NCBI RefSeq assembly: GCF_009674625.1
Contig: NZ_WKJQ01000001.1
Coordinates: forward strand, 1,922,001-1,986,000
Origin: Haloferax marinum
Lineage (GTDB): Archaea > Halobacteriota > Halobacteria > Halobacteriales > Haloferacaceae
Direction of reading: 5' to 3'
DNA length: 64,000 nt
Under the pieces are notes generated by a model that saw nothing but the letters and a program-made list of their open reading frames with translations, searched no databases and was not told where the DNA came from. Position numbers and translations under genes: made by a program. Positions 7,518 to 17,019 of the stretch are shown one piece after another; the stretch's first letter is position 1; each line of letters starts with the position of its first letter.

Positions 7518-8996
7518 ATGCCTAACGGTCAGTCACGTGGCGACGAACCAGCGGAGAACGACGAGCGAGACACGTCACGACGAAACAGGTACGTCGCACG
7601 GCGGCGGTTTTTGATGGCAACCGGAGCACTCGCAGGGGTCGGTGTGCTGGCTGGCTGTGGTGGCCAGACCGGTGAGACCGAGACGACAGCACCGCCGACG
7701 ACAACGTCCACTGACACGCCGACTGAGACGCCAACTGAAACGACGGAGGAACCGACTGAGACACCCGAAGAGCCAGAAGAGCCATCGCTCGAAGAGCGGT
7801 ATCCTGGCCTCGAGATACTCTCTCCCGAACCGGAGAACGCACAGGCTGCAAGCCGGAGTACGTACGCCGGCTATCTCACACCAAGAGAGGAGTTCTACAT
7901 CCGAAATCACTACGTCTCGCCAACCATCGACGAGTCGGAGTGGCAGGTGTCGCTCACGGGGTTAGTCGACAGCGAGGTCGAACTGTCGATGGAGGAAATC
8001 AAGCATTCGTTTGGAACCGAATCCGTCGCCCACACGATGCAGTGTTCGGGGAACGGCCGAGCGTACTTCGAACCACAGGTGGGTGGCAACCAGTGGGGTT
8101 TCGGTGCGGTCGGAAACACGATTTGGACTGGCACCCCACTCAGCGAGATTCTGGACGCCTACGGAGCGGACACGTCGGCAGGCAACTACCTCTCTGTGAT
8201 GGGTGGCGAGGCACCCGAGGGTGAGGACATCTTCACCCGGTCGATTCCGATGGAGAAGGTGATGGAAGATTCGATTCTGGCGTACGAGATGAATGGGGGT
8301 CCACTCTCGAAAGAACACGGGTTCCCCGTCCGATTACTCGTCCCCGGATGGTACGGCAACAACAACGTGAAATGGGTCGACCGGATGCACGTGATGGACA
8401 CGATGGTGATCGGTGAGGAGTGGGAGACGGAAGAACAGCGCCTCTACACGCACTGGCAGCAGTACTCGTACCGCCTCATCCCCGAACAGGACGACGACGC
8501 TGTCCAATACGAGTCGATAGACATCTTCGACACGCAAGAACAGATGGAGAACACCGACCAGATTCGCAATGCCTACATGTACGACCAGTTGGTGAAGTCG
8601 CTCATCGGCTATCCTGGTCAAGGCCAAACTGTCAGACCATCTCCCGGCGGGACTATCGAAGTCGTCGGCGTCGCGTGGGCAGGTGACGACGCTGTCGAGA
8701 CGGTCGAAGTGTCGATTGACGGGGGCGAAACCTGGGGCGAAGCCGAGTTCTACGGTCCAGCATACACAACGACTGGCTGGCGGCAGTTCCGGTACATCTG
8801 GTCGGACCCATCTCCGGGCGAGCATACCCTCGTCTCGCGGGCAACCGACGAAGAGGGGCGAACCCAACCAGCAATCATTTCGGCACCCGAGGAAGGTCTC
8901 CGAGGAATCCAAGACGACAAATTCCCGTGGAACGAGGATGGCTACGCCAACAACGCGTACATGCCTCACGCCGTGACCTGCACGGTGGAGCAGTGA
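7518..8996 (+). CDS. Sulfite-oxidase-family molybdopterin enzyme, Tat lipoprotein
   Basis: A 492-residue exported molybdenum oxidoreductase. It has a twin-arginine signal (RRRFLMATGAL), lipobox Cys47 and a Thr/Glu/Pro linker. The oxidoreductase-molybdopterin domain carries FYIRNHYVSP (residues 127-135) and the molybdenum-ligating Cys176 in HTMQCSGNGR. The C-terminal Mo-co dimerisation domain (TIEVVGVAWAGDDAVETVEVSIDGG) is also present. The family oxidises sulfite to sulfate and passes electrons to a cytochrome or copper protein; here the adjacent halocyanin is the natural acceptor. No heme b5 domain is fused. The ATG nearest the Tat motif was chosen over one 15 nt upstream. Sulfite is the default guess for substrate. 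Confidence 0.92.
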   Translation: MPNGQSRGDEPAENDERDTSRRNRYVARRRFLMATGALAGVGVLAGCGGQTGETETTAPPTTTSTDTPTETPTETTEEPTETPEEPEEPSLEERYPGLEILSPEPENAQAASRSTYAGYLTPREEFYIRNHYVSPTIDESEWQVSLTGLVDSEVELSMEEIKHSFGTESVAHTMQCSGNGRAYFEPQVGGNQWGFGAVGNTIWTGTPLSEILDAYGADTSAGNYLSVMGGEAPEGEDIFTRSIPMEKVMEDSILAYEMNGGPLSKEHGFPVRLLVPGWYGNNNVKWVDRMHVMDTMVIGEEWETEEQRLYTHWQQYSYRLIPEQDDDAVQYESIDIFDTQEQMENTDQIRNAYMYDQLVKSLIGYPGQGQTVRPSPGGTIEVVGVAWAGDDAVETVEVSIDGGETWGEAEFYGPAYTTTGWRQFRYIWSDPSPGEHTLVSRATDEEGRTQPAIISAPEEGLRGIQDDKFPWNEDGYANNAYMPHAVTCTVEQ

Positions 8997-9000
8997 GACG

Positions 9001-9531
9001 ATGGTCGAACCAGGTCAAATCGCTATCGTCCACCTGACCGGTCGCCTCGTCGACGGTCCGGACGCTGGCGAGGTCTTCGAAACGACCGACGTGGACGTTG
9101 CGCTCAATGAAGGTGTCTACCACGACCATCGCCACTTCATGCCCTTCGAATTCCGTGTCGGCGAAGGACACGTCATCTCGGGACTCGAACGAGCGGTCCG
9201 CGAGATGTCACAAGGTGAGACGCAGACCGTCGTTCTCGACCCCGAAGAGGCGTACGGCCACCGCGACGAGAGTGTGGTCGTGACTGTCCCCCGTGACGAA
9301 CTCGAAGCGAGAAGCGACGTCACCGCCGAGGTGGACGAACTCGTCCGGAGTGCCACCGGCGACGTCGGATGGGTCGTAGACGTCTCTGACGAGTCTGTGA
9401 CCATCGACTTCAACCACGAACTGGCGGGTGAGCGAGTCGAGTTCGAAATCAGGCTCCTCGAGGTTCACGCGACCGAAACCGGAACGAATCCCGACGACGC
9501 TCAGTCCTCGAACGGCACAGTTTCCTCCTGA
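9001..9531 (+). CDS. FKBP/SlyD-type peptidyl-prolyl isomerase
   Basis: A 176-residue prolyl isomerase of the SlyD type. The FKBP domain is split by an insert-in-flap domain: HLTGRLVDGPDAGEVFETTD, then FRVGEGHVISGLERAVREM, LDPEEAYGH, the IF region, and VTIDFNHELAGERVEFEIRLLEV. The start lies only 4 nt after the stop of the molybdoenzyme gene, so they are co-transcribed. It may help fold the cytoplasmic apo-molybdoenzyme before Tat export, which is inference from the operon. It is a paralogue of the gene at the left edge, with a longer Ser/Asn-rich tail. Confidence 0.9.
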   Translation: MVEPGQIAIVHLTGRLVDGPDAGEVFETTDVDVALNEGVYHDHRHFMPFEFRVGEGHVISGLERAVREMSQGETQTVVLDPEEAYGHRDESVVVTVPRDELEARSDVTAEVDELVRSATGDVGWVVDVSDESVTIDFNHELAGERVEFEIRLLEVHATETGTNPDDAQSSNGTVSS

Positions 9532-9651
9532 GTCGCTCGTTCCAGCCGACCATCTTTTCGGTCTACTCGTGCTCGTCGTCGTTTCTGCGTTGGTGTTCGG
9601 TAGCGACACGACTTCCAAGAGTACAAACGTCCGACGACACGAAATACACAG

Positions 9652-11835
9652 ATGGGCCGTACAGACGTCGAAGTCGAGGACATCCTCGAGGAGATGACGC
9701 TCCGCGAGAAGGCCGCACAACTGGCCGGAACGTACGTCGGGACGATGGGAGAGACCCGAACGGTCGAGGACGCCACGGAGATGGTCCGCGAACACGGAAT
9801 TGGTTTCGTGACGCCGTTTGGCTACGGTGCATCTCCGCACCGAGACTCGGAGGAGGTCATCGAAATCGCCAACGAACTCCAACGTGTCGCGCGTGAGGAG
9901 ACGAGACTCGGCATCCCGATTCTCATCCCAATCGACGCGATTCACGGCAACGCCTACGTCGAAGAGACGACGGTCTTTCCACACAACCTCGGTGTCGCTG
10001 CGGCACGTGACCGTGAACTCGTCGAACAGATTGGTGCGGTCACCGCGAGAGAGGTCGCTGCAACTGGGTCGAACCTCACCTACGGTCCGACGTGCGACGT
10101 CGCCCGTGACCCGCGATGGGGTCGAACGTTCGAGACGTTCGGCGAGTCACCGTCTCTCTGTGGGGAACTCGCATCGGCGAAGGCACGTGGGATTCACGGC
10201 GCCCCAGTCGACGTCGCGGCCATGGCGAAACACTTCCCTGCGTATGGCGAACCCGAGCGAGGCGAAGACGCCTCACCCGTGGACAAGTCACTTTCGTCGC
10301 TCTACCGTGACTTCCTCCCACCGTTCGAGAAGGTCGTCGCAGCGGGTATCGAGGGCATCATGCCGAGCTACAACTCCATCAACGGTGAGCCATCACACGG
10401 GTCGCACTACTGGCTCTCGGAGGTTCTTCGGGACGAACTCGGCTTCGACGGCTACGTCGCCTCCGACTGGAACGGCATCGACATGCTCCACCAGAATCAC
10501 CGAGTGACGCAGACACGACGGGAGTCTGTCTTCCAATCGTTCACCGCTGGTGTCGACGTCCACTCACTCGGTGGGGTCGACCACGTCGACCACATCGCCT
10601 CGCTGGTCGAGGAAGGCGAAATCGACGAATCGGCCGTCGATACGGCTGTCAGACGCGTTTTGGACCTCAAAGCCGCGGTCGGTCTGTTCGACGACCCCTT
10701 CGTCGACGTCGAGACGTCGGTCGAAACGCTCGGGAGTGACAGCAACCGCGACGTCGCGCTCGACGCTGCACGGAAGTCGATGACGCTTCTGAAGAACGAC
10801 GCCGACTGCCTCCCGTTCGACCCATCGCTCGACGACGTCCTCGTCACTGGGCCGAACGCGGACGAACTGACACACCAGGTGGGTGGGTGGAGTCTCAAAG
10901 AGCGAGACGAACTCGATGGGACGACGATTCGCGAGGGCATCGAGTCGCTCGTCTCGTCCGAGATGGCCGTCACGTACGAACGGGGGTCGGGCATCGACGA
11001 CCCAGACGATATCGACGCCGCAGTCGCTGCGGCCGAAGACGCCGACGCCGCTGTGGTGGTCCTCGGCGAGAACTGGTATCTCCACGAATTTGGACCACAG
11101 GACGTGACCGGCCCGACAGACCGATTCCCGAACCGGGCCGAGTTGGCGCTCCCGGACGCCCAACAGGAACTTCTCGAAGCAGTCGTCGAGACGGGAACGC
11201 CGACGGCGCTCGTTCTCGTCTCCGGGCGACCGCTCGCGGTTTCGTGGGCGGCCGAGAACGTCGACGCAATTTTGCAGGCGTACTATCCCGGTGCGGACGG
11301 CGGGGTCGCCGTTGCCGAGACGCTCTTTGGTGAGCACAACCCGAGCGGTAAACTCCCCATATCGGTCCCCCGTTCGGAGGGCCACTTGCCCGTCCGTCAC
11401 AACTACCTCCCACACCCGTACCCAATCGGTGCCGACGAACATCTCCCGTCGTACGACCCACTGTTCGCGTTCGGCCACGGCCTCTCGTATACGACCTTCG
11501 AGTACCGTGACCTCTCCGTTGCCGAGGAGTCAGTCTCTGTCGGTGAGTCGCTCACGGTCTCGGTGACGCTCGAAAACACTGGGGACCGTGCGGGTGACGA
11601 AGTGGTTCAACTCTTCGGTGGCCGTGAACGTGCGTCCGTCGTGACGCCCGTCGAGGAACTCCTCGACTTCCAGCGCGTCTCACTCGCTCCCGGAACCGAC
11701 ACGACAGTCGAGTTCGACGTTCCAGTCGAGACGTTCGACGTCGTTCGCCCGGATGGGACGAGGCGGTTCGAACCAGGGCCACTCTCGCTCCGGGTCGAGT
11801 CGCTCGACGCGTCTATCGAAGCGGTCGAAAGCTGA
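9652..11835 (+). CDS. Glycoside hydrolase family 3 beta-glucosidase-like enzyme
   Basis: A 727-residue GH3 enzyme. The TIM-barrel domain has DPRWGRTFETFGESP, the KHF motif at 193-195 and the nucleophile Asp272 in GYVASDWNGI. The second alpha/beta domain follows (LVTGPNADELTHQVGGW, then VVVLGENWYLHEFGP). A C-terminal fibronectin-III-like domain includes GHGLSYTTFEY and VTLENTGDRAGDEVVQLF. No signal peptide is visible, so it should act in the cytoplasm on imported beta-glucosides or xylosides. A second GH3 gene lies near 29-31 kb with the same domain order. The gene for a TrmB sugar regulator converges on it with 13 nt between the stops. Confidence 0.93.
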   Translation: MGRTDVEVEDILEEMTLREKAAQLAGTYVGTMGETRTVEDATEMVREHGIGFVTPFGYGASPHRDSEEVIEIANELQRVAREETRLGIPILIPIDAIHGNAYVEETTVFPHNLGVAAARDRELVEQIGAVTAREVAATGSNLTYGPTCDVARDPRWGRTFETFGESPSLCGELASAKARGIHGAPVDVAAMAKHFPAYGEPERGEDASPVDKSLSSLYRDFLPPFEKVVAAGIEGIMPSYNSINGEPSHGSHYWLSEVLRDELGFDGYVASDWNGIDMLHQNHRVTQTRRESVFQSFTAGVDVHSLGGVDHVDHIASLVEEGEIDESAVDTAVRRVLDLKAAVGLFDDPFVDVETSVETLGSDSNRDVALDAARKSMTLLKNDADCLPFDPSLDDVLVTGPNADELTHQVGGWSLKERDELDGTTIREGIESLVSSEMAVTYERGSGIDDPDDIDAAVAAAEDADAAVVVLGENWYLHEFGPQDVTGPTDRFPNRAELALPDAQQELLEAVVETGTPTALVLVSGRPLAVSWAAENVDAILQAYYPGADGGVAVAETLFGEHNPSGKLPISVPRSEGHLPVRHNYLPHPYPIGADEHLPSYDPLFAFGHGLSYTTFEYRDLSVAEESVSVGESLTVSVTLENTGDRAGDEVVQLFGGRERASVVTPVEELLDFQRVSLAPGTDTTVEFDVPVETFDVVRPDGTRRFEPGPLSLRVESLDASIEAVES

Positions 11836-11848
11836 CCTACGGCGACGC

Positions 11849-12934
11849 TCACGCAGAGAGTATCGACTCACCGAGGTCGATATCCACCAACGAAATCGTC
11901 CGCATCTCGATATCCTCGAAGACGGCACCCCACCCACCGACGACGACGGTCCCATCCGCTGTCTCGAGTGTGACGTTCTTGTACGACCCGAGGTCAGAGA
12001 GCGCTAACCGAGTAGGCTGGTAGTAGTCGCCGAGATACGAGACGTCGACGACAGTCCCTTCGACGGTGGTCGCTGTCTCACTCGCAATCTCGTTTCCTTC
12101 GACGACCACTCTGAGTTCGTACCCCTCCTTCCACAGCGGAAGGCAGTCTCGTATCAACTCTTCCATGGTGACGTAGGTAAACTGGTCTCTGTCGTCGACG
12201 TAGACGGTGGGGTAGAGATTCCACAGACACGTGAGGTAGAACCAGTGGAACACGAACGGGAGGATTCGGTCGTAGACGAGGACACCGTAGTCCTCGTCTG
12301 AGCGCGTGTTTGGTGCGAAGCACGTCCGGTGTCGGTCGATGACGACGAGGAACGGTCCGGGAATCGTACACGCCCGAACCTCCGAGAAGATACCGTCGGG
12401 TTCGAACTCCGGCCGTTCGGCCTGCTCGTCGCCGACGTACACCGACGCACGGACGATGACCCCACGTTTTCTGGCCGCACGAAGTGCAGGAGAGAGTGAC
12501 TGCAGTTGTTCGAACGTCCCGGCAACCTCGACGACGCTTTTGGCGTCGTCGATGAGCTCTTGTGCGTTTTCGACCGCCGTCTCGACACGCTTGGTGACGC
12601 CGACTCGTGCGTCCATCCGCGCTGGTGATTTGTACCGGTCACGGACCTCTTCTGCGGCGTCGTGCAACAGTTCTCCTCTACTCTCCAACTTGGACATCGC
12701 GTCTTCTGGGTCACTTGGCCGGACGTAGAGTTTCTCGCGTTCTATCGTCTCGACGTATCCTTTGGACTCCAAGCTCCGAAGCACGTCGTACACCTGTGAG
12801 ACCGGAACCGAACTCTCGCGACCAACTTCGATGGCGGGAGAGGTGCCCATCTCCAAGAGTGTGAGGTAGGCGTCGGCCTGATACGACGTGAGGTCCGCGT
12901 ACTCCAATGCATGTGCGAGCGTATCACGGTCCAT
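11849..12934 (-). CDS. TrmB-family sugar-sensing transcriptional regulator
   Basis: A 361-residue regulator. The N-terminal winged helix (residues 1-75) reads LEYADLTSYQADAYLTLLEMG...VPVSQVYDVLRSLESKGYVE, the standard TrmB HTH. A coiled region and a phospholipase-D-like middle domain follow, then the C-terminal beta-rich domain that in TrmB binds sugars (GYELRVVVEGNEI... VDVSYLGDYYQPTRLAL). Haloarchaeal TrmB proteins control sugar uptake and central carbon genes. Its place beside GH3 and near two importers suggests control of glycoside use. The start at MDRDTLAHALEY was chosen because residues upstream of it in the longer open frame have no family resemblance. Confidence 0.87.
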   Translation of the reverse strand: MDRDTLAHALEYADLTSYQADAYLTLLEMGTSPAIEVGRESSVPVSQVYDVLRSLESKGYVETIEREKLYVRPSDPEDAMSKLESRGELLHDAAEEVRDRYKSPARMDARVGVTKRVETAVENAQELIDDAKSVVEVAGTFEQLQSLSPALRAARKRGVIVRASVYVGDEQAERPEFEPDGIFSEVRACTIPGPFLVVIDRHRTCFAPNTRSDEDYGVLVYDRILPFVFHWFYLTCLWNLYPTVYVDDRDQFTYVTMEELIRDCLPLWKEGYELRVVVEGNEIASETATTVEGTVVDVSYLGDYYQPTRLALSDLGSYKNVTLETADGTVVVGGWGAVFEDIEMRTISLVDIDLGESILSA

Positions 12935-13776
12935 GAGCGGATACACTCTACACCGACACATGAACGCTTCGTCAGATGTCGCGAGACGTGAGAGTCCTCG
13001 TGTCCTTCCCGCGACGCTGTTTGTCTGCCACAGTTTTCGACGCACCCGCGTCTCGACCTCGGAAGATATCTGAGTCAGACCCCCGTAGTGGGACGACCGA
13101 CTCTCGTCACAACAAACACTGGAGACAACAATCAATAATGTATACTGGTTTGATATTGTGGGGATACAATACATTTACATTTGTTTGGTTCAATATTTTA
13201 TAACACACGAAAGCAGACTTATAACGCACATATGGGGTGTTTATCCCGAAAATTAGATTACGACTATAGAACTCTAAACCACACTATCTATATCAGAAAG
13301 TAGATGTTATTTATATCTTATCTGGTTATTTATACATCTGAACATGGTGTCACGGGACCGAACAAAACCCGACCCTCAGAGTCGATTGTAACGAGAGTAA
13401 ACGGCGTACTCACGTTCGAATTCCTGATGGCTCGTCCTCACCACGTCGCTTTGCTGAGTGCGGGTGATTGCGAGCCGGTTCGAGACAGTTGCAAAAGGGG
13501 CAGGTTTGGAGATAGCTATCTCTCTTCGAGTAACCCATCTATGAACAGATAACCCGGACGTGTAGCCACCACAAGGGGTTACGAGTGTACTGGGCGTACT
13601 CGAGGGTCTCATCGTTCTCTATCGCTAGAGACGAATTCAGTTACCAGAACTAATCGTATATATTTTACTTAATAGTTATTATGTTTTTCCGGGGTGCGTG
13701 CGAGCGGGCGCATCTCAGTCGAATCGTGACCACGTCTGCTTCTCCAACGGTCTGACGAGTGGTGTACTCGCCGGCC
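12935..13776. other. AT-rich intergenic region upstream of trmB-like gene
   Basis: About 840 nt without a convincing gene. The stretch 13130-13340 is strikingly AT-rich compared with its surroundings and contains several TATA-like elements (tatactgg, caatattttata, tatatcag). A perfect dyad TATTGT-N6-ACAATA occurs at 13154-13171. Short open frames are present on both strands, but their composition is poor and none resembles a known protein. Confidence 0.55.
13154..13171. promoter_or_regulatory. Dyad TATTGT-N6-ACAATA upstream of the TrmB-like gene
   Basis: Perfect 6-bp arms separated by GGGGAT in an AT-rich patch about 220 nt upstream of the TrmB-like start codon. It could be a regulator site; the cognate protein is unknown. 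Confidence 0.4.
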
Positions 13777-14910
13777 TTACAGTCTGCCGTCGAATTGGTG
13801 GACGCCGATGGGGTTGTTGGTGTGTCCCTGCGTCGCGAAATCCGCCAACACCTCGCCAACGACGCTGCAGAACTTGTATCCGTGACCCGTGAAGCCGGCG
13901 GCGACTGAAACGTGCGGATACTCGGGATGGGTGTCGAGGTAGAAGTGTCCGTCGTCTGAGTAGGTGACGATACAGGTTGCCAGTCGAACTGTCTCACCTG
14001 CCGCGTCGGGGAAGTGCTTCTCGACTAACGGCCGGAGGCGTTCTTCGTCTTCGAGCGTTGGTTCTGCTTCCCATTCGTCGGGGTCTATCGCTTCGGGAGA
14101 CGCAGGCGTTCTTCCGATTTTGAAACCGGGTCGGTCGAACACTGGGAAGCCATAGAAACTCCCCTCTGGGACGTCGGCGCTAAACACGGGGAAGTTCTCT
14201 GGACGGAAGTTCTCTGGTTTCTCCGGTTGGAACCACGCGAGTACCCGACGTTGCGGCGTCAATCGGTCGGAGAGGAAGTCGAGGTGTTTTCCGGCCCACG
14301 CGCCCGCCGCGAGTACGAGATTGTCGGCACTGTACTGGCCGCGCGTGGTTGTCACGGTGACGCCGCGTTCTTTGATGTCGATATCTTCGACTGCCTCGCG
14401 GGCCCGAATCGTCGCACCGTGTTCGAACGCCTGTGTGACGTGCGCCGAGGTTGCTCGCTCACACGCGAGAAATCCACCGTCGGGTTGGTAGACACCACGA
14501 TGGTCGTCGGGGAGGTCGTATCCAGGGAACCGCTCACTGAGCTCAGTCCCGGTCAACACCTCGTGGTCGATATCGTGGGCTTCGCACGACCTGACCGAAT
14601 CTTCGACCATCGACCCACCTGCAGGTCCAGCGTGGACTGACCCGGTCGTCGTCAGGAGATTCGTTCCGGATTCTGTTTCTACCTCCCGCCAGAGTTCGTG
14701 CGCTCGTTTCGCGAGTGGCACGTACTCCGGATGTTCGGGTTGCGTCAGTCGGAATATCCGTGTGTCTCCGTGCGACGACCCTCGAGTGTGTGGGACGTCG
14801 TAGCGCTCCAATCCAAGGACGTCGACGCCCCGCTTGGCCAATTGGTAGGTTGCCGCACTTCCCATGCCACCGACGCCGACGACGATAGTATCGTACGATG
14901 AAACTGCCAT
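13777..14910 (-). CDS. Monomeric sarcosine oxidase / N-methyltryptophan oxidase family flavoenzyme
   Basis: A 377-residue FAD amine oxidase of the SolA/MSOX family. The N-terminal FAD fold shows VVGVGGMGSAATYQLAKRG and ends its second strand in LGLERYD. The typical RGSSHGDTRIFRLTQPEHPEYVPL segment follows. Near the C-terminus GFTGHGYKFCSVVGE contains Cys348, the residue that attaches FAD covalently in this family. It oxidises N-methyl amino acids to aldehyde plus amine with oxygen as acceptor, or possibly via the ETF encoded divergently next door. A TATA-like TTATTG is centred about 26 nt before the ATG, so the mRNA is probably leaderless. Confidence 0.88.
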   Translation of the reverse strand: MAVSSYDTIVVGVGGMGSAATYQLAKRGVDVLGLERYDVPHTRGSSHGDTRIFRLTQPEHPEYVPLAKRAHELWREVETESGTNLLTTTGSVHAGPAGGSMVEDSVRSCEAHDIDHEVLTGTELSERFPGYDLPDDHRGVYQPDGGFLACERATSAHVTQAFEHGATIRAREAVEDIDIKERGVTVTTTRGQYSADNLVLAAGAWAGKHLDFLSDRLTPQRRVLAWFQPEKPENFRPENFPVFSADVPEGSFYGFPVFDRPGFKIGRTPASPEAIDPDEWEAEPTLEDEERLRPLVEKHFPDAAGETVRLATCIVTYSDDGHFYLDTHPEYPHVSVAAGFTGHGYKFCSVVGEVLADFATQGHTNNPIGVHQFDGRL

Positions 14911-15055
14911 TGGCCTCTCGTAACCCGAACTCACAATAAGCGTTGGCATGTGACATATCTCGGTCGAAACAGTCGTCGTCCGTCACGACAGTGAGTCGAC
15001 AGCAGGTGTGGCCCGTTTCTAAATCTTTTTCAACGGATTCTCCGGAGATACTGCT

Positions 15056-15856
15056 GTGAAAGTCCTCGTCACAGCGAAGCAAGTGGCAACCGTCGACGAC
15101 GACGATTTCGAAGTCGGAGTAGACGGTGTCGACGAACAGTTCCTCGAATACGACCTCAACGAGTGGGACGAGTATGCGGTCGAATCAGGCGTCTCGTTCG
15201 CAGAGGAGTGTGACGACGACGTCGAAGTCGTCAGTGTCACGATTGGGCCAGAGCAGACCGAAGAGACGATTCGGATGGTCCTCGCCAAAGGTGTCGACCG
15301 CGCGATTCGGGTCTGGGACGACGCGCTCGACGAAGACGCGCTTCGGGATGTCGAGACGAAAGCGGCACTTCTCGAAGCTGTCGCAGAACGGGAGTCGCCC
15401 GACCTCGTCCTCACTGGCGTTCAGGCGAGCGACGATGGGCTCGGTGCGACCGGTGTCGCGCTCGCGGCGACGATGGACGTCGCTTGGGCGGCAGTCGCCA
15501 ACGACGTCGAAATCGACGCTGACGCCGAGACGGTCCACGCCCGTCGGGAGCTGGAAGGTGGCCTCGAGGAAGTGACTGACGTAGCGTTGCCCGCTGTCCT
15601 GACCATCCAGACCGGAATCAACGAACCTCGATACGCGAGTCTCCGTGGGATTCGACAGGCACAGCGGAAAGAGATTCTGCCCCTCGGCCTCGACGACCTC
15701 GACGTCGACGCGACACAGTTGAAGCGTCGGCTCTCCGTGAAGTCGACCCGTGTCCCAGAGACGACGAGTACGGCGACGCTCTTCGAGGGCGAGGCAGACG
15801 AGACGGCGACGGACCTCGCTGAGATGCTCCGTGACGAGGGGGTGACCGCGGAATGA
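15056..15856 (+). CDS. etfB: Electron transfer flavoprotein beta subunit
   Basis: A 266-residue EtfB starting with GTG. The N-terminus MKVLVTAKQVATVDDDDFEV, the NEWDEYAVESGV segment, and LVLTGVQASDDGLGATGVALAATMDVAW with the recognition-loop region are characteristic. The family signature LTIQTGINEPRYASLRGIRQAQRKEI is present. The stop overlaps the etfA start (ATGA), so the subunits are coupled. ETF accepts electrons from flavin dehydrogenases and passes them to ETF:quinone oxidoreductase. The neighbouring FAD amine oxidase genes suggest it serves amine catabolism here rather than only fatty-acid oxidation. Confidence 0.94.
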   Translation: MKVLVTAKQVATVDDDDFEVGVDGVDEQFLEYDLNEWDEYAVESGVSFAEECDDDVEVVSVTIGPEQTEETIRMVLAKGVDRAIRVWDDALDEDALRDVETKAALLEAVAERESPDLVLTGVQASDDGLGATGVALAATMDVAWAAVANDVEIDADAETVHARRELEGGLEEVTDVALPAVLTIQTGINEPRYASLRGIRQAQRKEILPLGLDDLDVDATQLKRRLSVKSTRVPETTSTATLFEGEADETATDLAEMLRDEGVTAE

Positions 15857-16809
15857 GCGACGTTCTCGTCGTCGCCGAACATCGGCAGGATTCCCTTCGC
15901 GACGTCAGTTTCGAACTCGTCACGGCCGGCCGGAACCTGGCCGACGAGATGGACGGGACTCTGGACGTCGCCGTGATTTCGGGTGCTGTCGAGTCGTTCG
16001 CCGAAGCGCTCTCATTGGACGGTGTCGACCGAATTCACACTGTCGACTATGGTGACGAGTTCAACCATGACGTGTACACGCAGGCAGTGACACAACTGCA
16101 CGACGCGGTCGACCCGACCGTCCTCCTTCTTCCGAACTCGGTCAACGGCCTCGACTACGCCCCAGCGGTTGCGACGCGACTCGGACTCCCCTATGTCAGC
16201 GACACTGTCGACGTCGAATGGGATGGAGAGGGCGTCGTCACCGTCCGTGAACAGTTCGGTGGCAAAGTCGAGACGGTCGTCGGTGTCGACGACGACGCAG
16301 CAGTCGTCTCGGTCCGACCGGGCGCGTACGCTCCCGCGGATACCGATGGAACCGCCTCAGTGGTCGCCTTCGACGCAGAAATCGAGACGGACGCTGTGCT
16401 GACCGACGTCCGTGGCTTCGAGGAAGTCGCTGGTGGCGACGTCGACATCACCGAAGCGGACGTGCTCGTGAGTGTCGGCCGCGGTATCGAAGACGAAGAG
16501 AATCTCGACTTGATATTCGACCTCGCCGAGGCGCTCGACGCCACTGTCTCTGCTTCGCGACCGGTCGTCGACGATGGGTGGTTAGATAAAGGGCGGCAGG
16601 TCGGCCAATCGGGGAAAGTCGTCACACCAGACGTCTATCTCGCCATCGGCATCTCCGGCGCAGTCCAGCACGTCGCTGGGATGAAAGGTGCGGAGACCAT
16701 CGTCGCCGTCAACACCGACCCTAACGCACCAATCTTCGACATCGCGGATTACGGGGTCGTCGACGACCTCTTCGACGTGGTGCCGGAACTCATCGAGCAA
16801 CTCGGGTAG
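15853..16809 (+). CDS. etfA: Electron transfer flavoprotein alpha subunit
   Basis: A 318-residue EtfA. The N-terminal domain begins [23 protein letters not shown]. The C-terminal FAD domain has all the usual landmarks: [45 protein letters not shown] and [19 protein letters not shown]. It pairs with EtfB encoded just upstream. A run of six T lies 17 nt after the stop, followed by a strong hairpin. Confidence 0.95.
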   Translation: MSDVLVVAEHRQDSLRDVSFELVTAGRNLADEMDGTLDVAVISGAVESFAEALSLDGVDRIHTVDYGDEFNHDVYTQAVTQLHDAVDPTVLLLPNSVNGLDYAPAVATRLGLPYVSDTVDVEWDGEGVVTVREQFGGKVETVVGVDDDAAVVSVRPGAYAPADTDGTASVVAFDAEIETDAVLTDVRGFEEVAGGDVDITEADVLVSVGRGIEDEENLDLIFDLAEALDATVSASRPVVDDGWLDKGRQVGQSGKVVTPDVYLAIGISGAVQHVAGMKGAETIVAVNTDPNAPIFDIADYGVVDDLFDVVPELIEQLG

Positions 16810-16825
16810 AGACCACCCTAACCGC

Positions 16826-16922
16826 TTTTTTGGTCCACCGTGAGACGCTCAGCGTCTCACGAGCCTTCGTTCGCTCTCGCTCACGAAGACAGATTTTTGC
16901 GGGTCGAACGGAGTGAGACCCG
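16826..16922. terminator. Convergent terminator region with three hairpins
   Basis: A T6 tract at 16826-16831 can end etfBA transcription. After it come three hairpins in series: perfect 10-bp arms 16840-16849/16851-16860 around a single base, CTTCGT/ACGAAG (16865-16870/16883-16888), and CGGGTC/GACCCG (16900-16905/16917-16922). They lie between convergent genes and probably stop transcription from both sides. Confidence 0.6.
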
Positions 16923-16930
16923 GAAAAAGA

Positions 16931-17009
16931 GAGACGAAGGGAGAGGTGAAGGGAGAGACGAAGGGAGAGGTGAAGGGAGAGACGAAGGGAGAGACGAAAA
17001 GAGAGACGA
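16931..17009. repeat. 12-bp tandem repeat array, 6.6 copies
   Basis: The unit gagacgaaggga alternates with the variant gaggtgaaggga in the order A-B-A-B-A, followed by the diverged copy gagacgaaaaga and a partial copy. The 24-bp A-B super-period points to duplication of a pair of units. The array sits between the hairpin region and the stop of the permease gene. Confidence 0.9.
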
Positions 17010-17019
17010 GTAGTCGTCT

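Noticed and set aside
13304-13612. Short open frames in the AT-rich stretch, considered as transposase remnants
   Set aside because: No DDE, HUH or TnpB motif and no terminal inverted repeats could be found.
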